64,000 nt of DNA from NCBI GenBank assembly GCA_003988855.1, contig QYAI01000011.1:124001-188000 (forward strand), read 5' to 3'. Both the position numbers and the translations under genes were made by a program. A model generated the notes under the pieces. The model saw only the letters and a list, made by a program, of their open reading frames with translations. It was not told the DNA's origin and did not search any database. Below, piece after piece: positions 63,390 to 64,000 of this stretch. The stretch is from Arachnopeziza araneosa (lineage: Eukaryota > Ascomycota > Leotiomycetes > Helotiales > Arachnopezizaceae). Position 1 is the stretch's first letter; the number at the start of each line of letters is the position of its first letter.

Positions 63390-64000
63390 TCAAACACGCC
63401 GAGTCCGTCGCTCCTTGCCAGTTTCTTTTACAGGACTTACAAACGTAACGTGCTTTTCTTTTTCTTCTTTTCTCAGACGCATTGCCTCACTCCCACTGCC
63501 CGCTCGGTTTCGCAGCACGGTTCTCGGGACCACCTTGTCCATCCCGTCATCTTCGATATCAATCTCAGCCACATCGCTCTCCTCATTCTCGTCATCTGAG
63601 CTTCCACTGTCCACATCATCATGATCATCATACTCTCCATCATCGCTGACTAAACTAGGGGCATTATTGCTTGTTATGGTGTGTGGGCTGAGATCAACGA
63701 TTGAGGGTACATCCATCATCTCCATGTCCACGTCAGTCTCGAGGAGCTGGCTCGTGGAGCCATCATGGCGGATATTGGTCAGACGGTTGGGGGGCTTTAC
63801 GGCCGTGCTGATGACTGGAGTTGTGTGAGATAAGTGGGGTGAGATTCCCCCGAGTCCTGCTTGTCGACCATTTCTGCCATCGATACCTTTGGAACTACCG
63901 GGACGTCCAAGTGGAGCTGGAGACATACCCGCTCTGGCTGGCATTCGCATGGGAGGCATAGCCCCTGTGCCATCCAGGCCAAGAGAGTATTGGTGCAAGC
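63390..64000 (-). CDS. Acidic protein of unknown function, 3' part (partial at window edge)
   Basis: An open frame enters from the right edge and ends at 63390, giving about 203 C-terminal residues. It has a Pro/Gly/Met-rich segment (GAMPPMRMPARAGM), then IRHDGSTSQLLETDVDM, a strongly acidic Ser/Asp stretch (DDGEYDDHDDVDSGSSDDEN) and a basic end (KEKHVTFVSPVKETGKERR). No catalytic motif is visible. The acidic-basic pattern suggests a nuclear regulator, but the family cannot be named. The start lies beyond the window. Confidence 0.6.
   Translation of the reverse strand, partial: LHQYSLGLDGTGAMPPMRMPARAGMSPAPLGRPGSSKGIDGRNGRQAGLGGISPHLSHTTPVISTAVKPPNRLTNIRHDGSTSQLLETDVDMEMMDVPSIVDLSPHTITSNNAPSLVSDDGEYDDHDDVDSGSSDDENEESDVAEIDIEDDGMDKVVPRTVLRNRAGSGSEAMRLRKEEKEKHVTFVSPVKETGKERRTRRV

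Overview
This is a window of nuclear DNA from a filamentous ascomycete (Pezizomycotina), most likely a leotiomycete-like fungus; the class is an inference. The evidence is gene content typical of filamentous fungi, genes broken by short introns of about 45-60 nt with GTRNGT donors and CTRAC-like branch points, and short intergenic spaces on both strands. No transposase, reverse transcriptase, rRNA, tRNA, CRISPR array or secondary-metabolite cluster was seen. All exon-intron structures were worked out by hand from frame continuity, splice consensus and family conservation.

Layout. 1-12 kb: the 3' end of an unknown proline-rich gene, a TFIIIC triple-barrel subunit, a membrane-anchored methyltransferase, the spliceosomal DEAH helicase Prp2, the ER J-protein Scj1 and a MARVEL-type four-helix membrane protein. 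12-18.5 kb: the complex I 24-kDa subunit, a gene-poor, locally GC-richer stretch (13.3-16.6 kb), a small Zn2Cys6 protein and a frameshifted glutamine-amidotransferase-like gene. 18.9-31 kb: an ALDH3-type aldehyde dehydrogenase, mitoribosomal Rsm24, Alg13, the MICOS subunit Mic12, mitoribosomal bL17m, Utp25 and eIF3f. 31-44.5 kb: an R3H-SUZ RNA-binding protein, a ZCCHC10-like zinc-knuckle SR protein, Cwf18, a PPR protein, an RBR ubiquitin ligase, an Shb17-type phosphatase and an Efm6-type methyltransferase. 45-64 kb: Axl2, a Ptc2/3 PP2C phosphatase, choline-phosphate cytidylyltransferase, the complex I PSST subunit, a GPI-anchored cysteine-rich surface protein, the Rsp5/HulA HECT ligase, a Pab2-type poly(A)-binding protein, an Hv1-type proton channel and a partial acidic gene.

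The genes are mainly housekeeping: splicing and RNA processing (Prp2, Cwf18, Pab2, Utp25, eIF3f), mitochondrial function (two complex I subunits, Rsm24, bL17m, Mic12, PPR), the secretory pathway and lipids (Scj1, Alg13, Pct1), and polarity or ubiquitin signalling (Axl2, Rsp5, RBR, PP2C). Several are divergent pairs over 190-450 bp (Utp25/eIF3f, Mic12/bL17m, Cwf18/PPR, Rsm24/Alg13, Prp2/Scj1).

The most notable observations are: (i) two unrelated genes carry homologous introns of about 155 nt, as expected of introner-like elements; (ii) a probable AT-AC intron rebuilds the zinc knuckle of the ZCCHC10-like gene; (iii) both complex I genes carry the same CACGTG-N12/13-GCCAATCAG promoter module; (iv) a multi-helix RNA-like fold lies in the first intergenic region; (v) the amidotransferase-like gene has a GC-rich coding region and three frame breaks.
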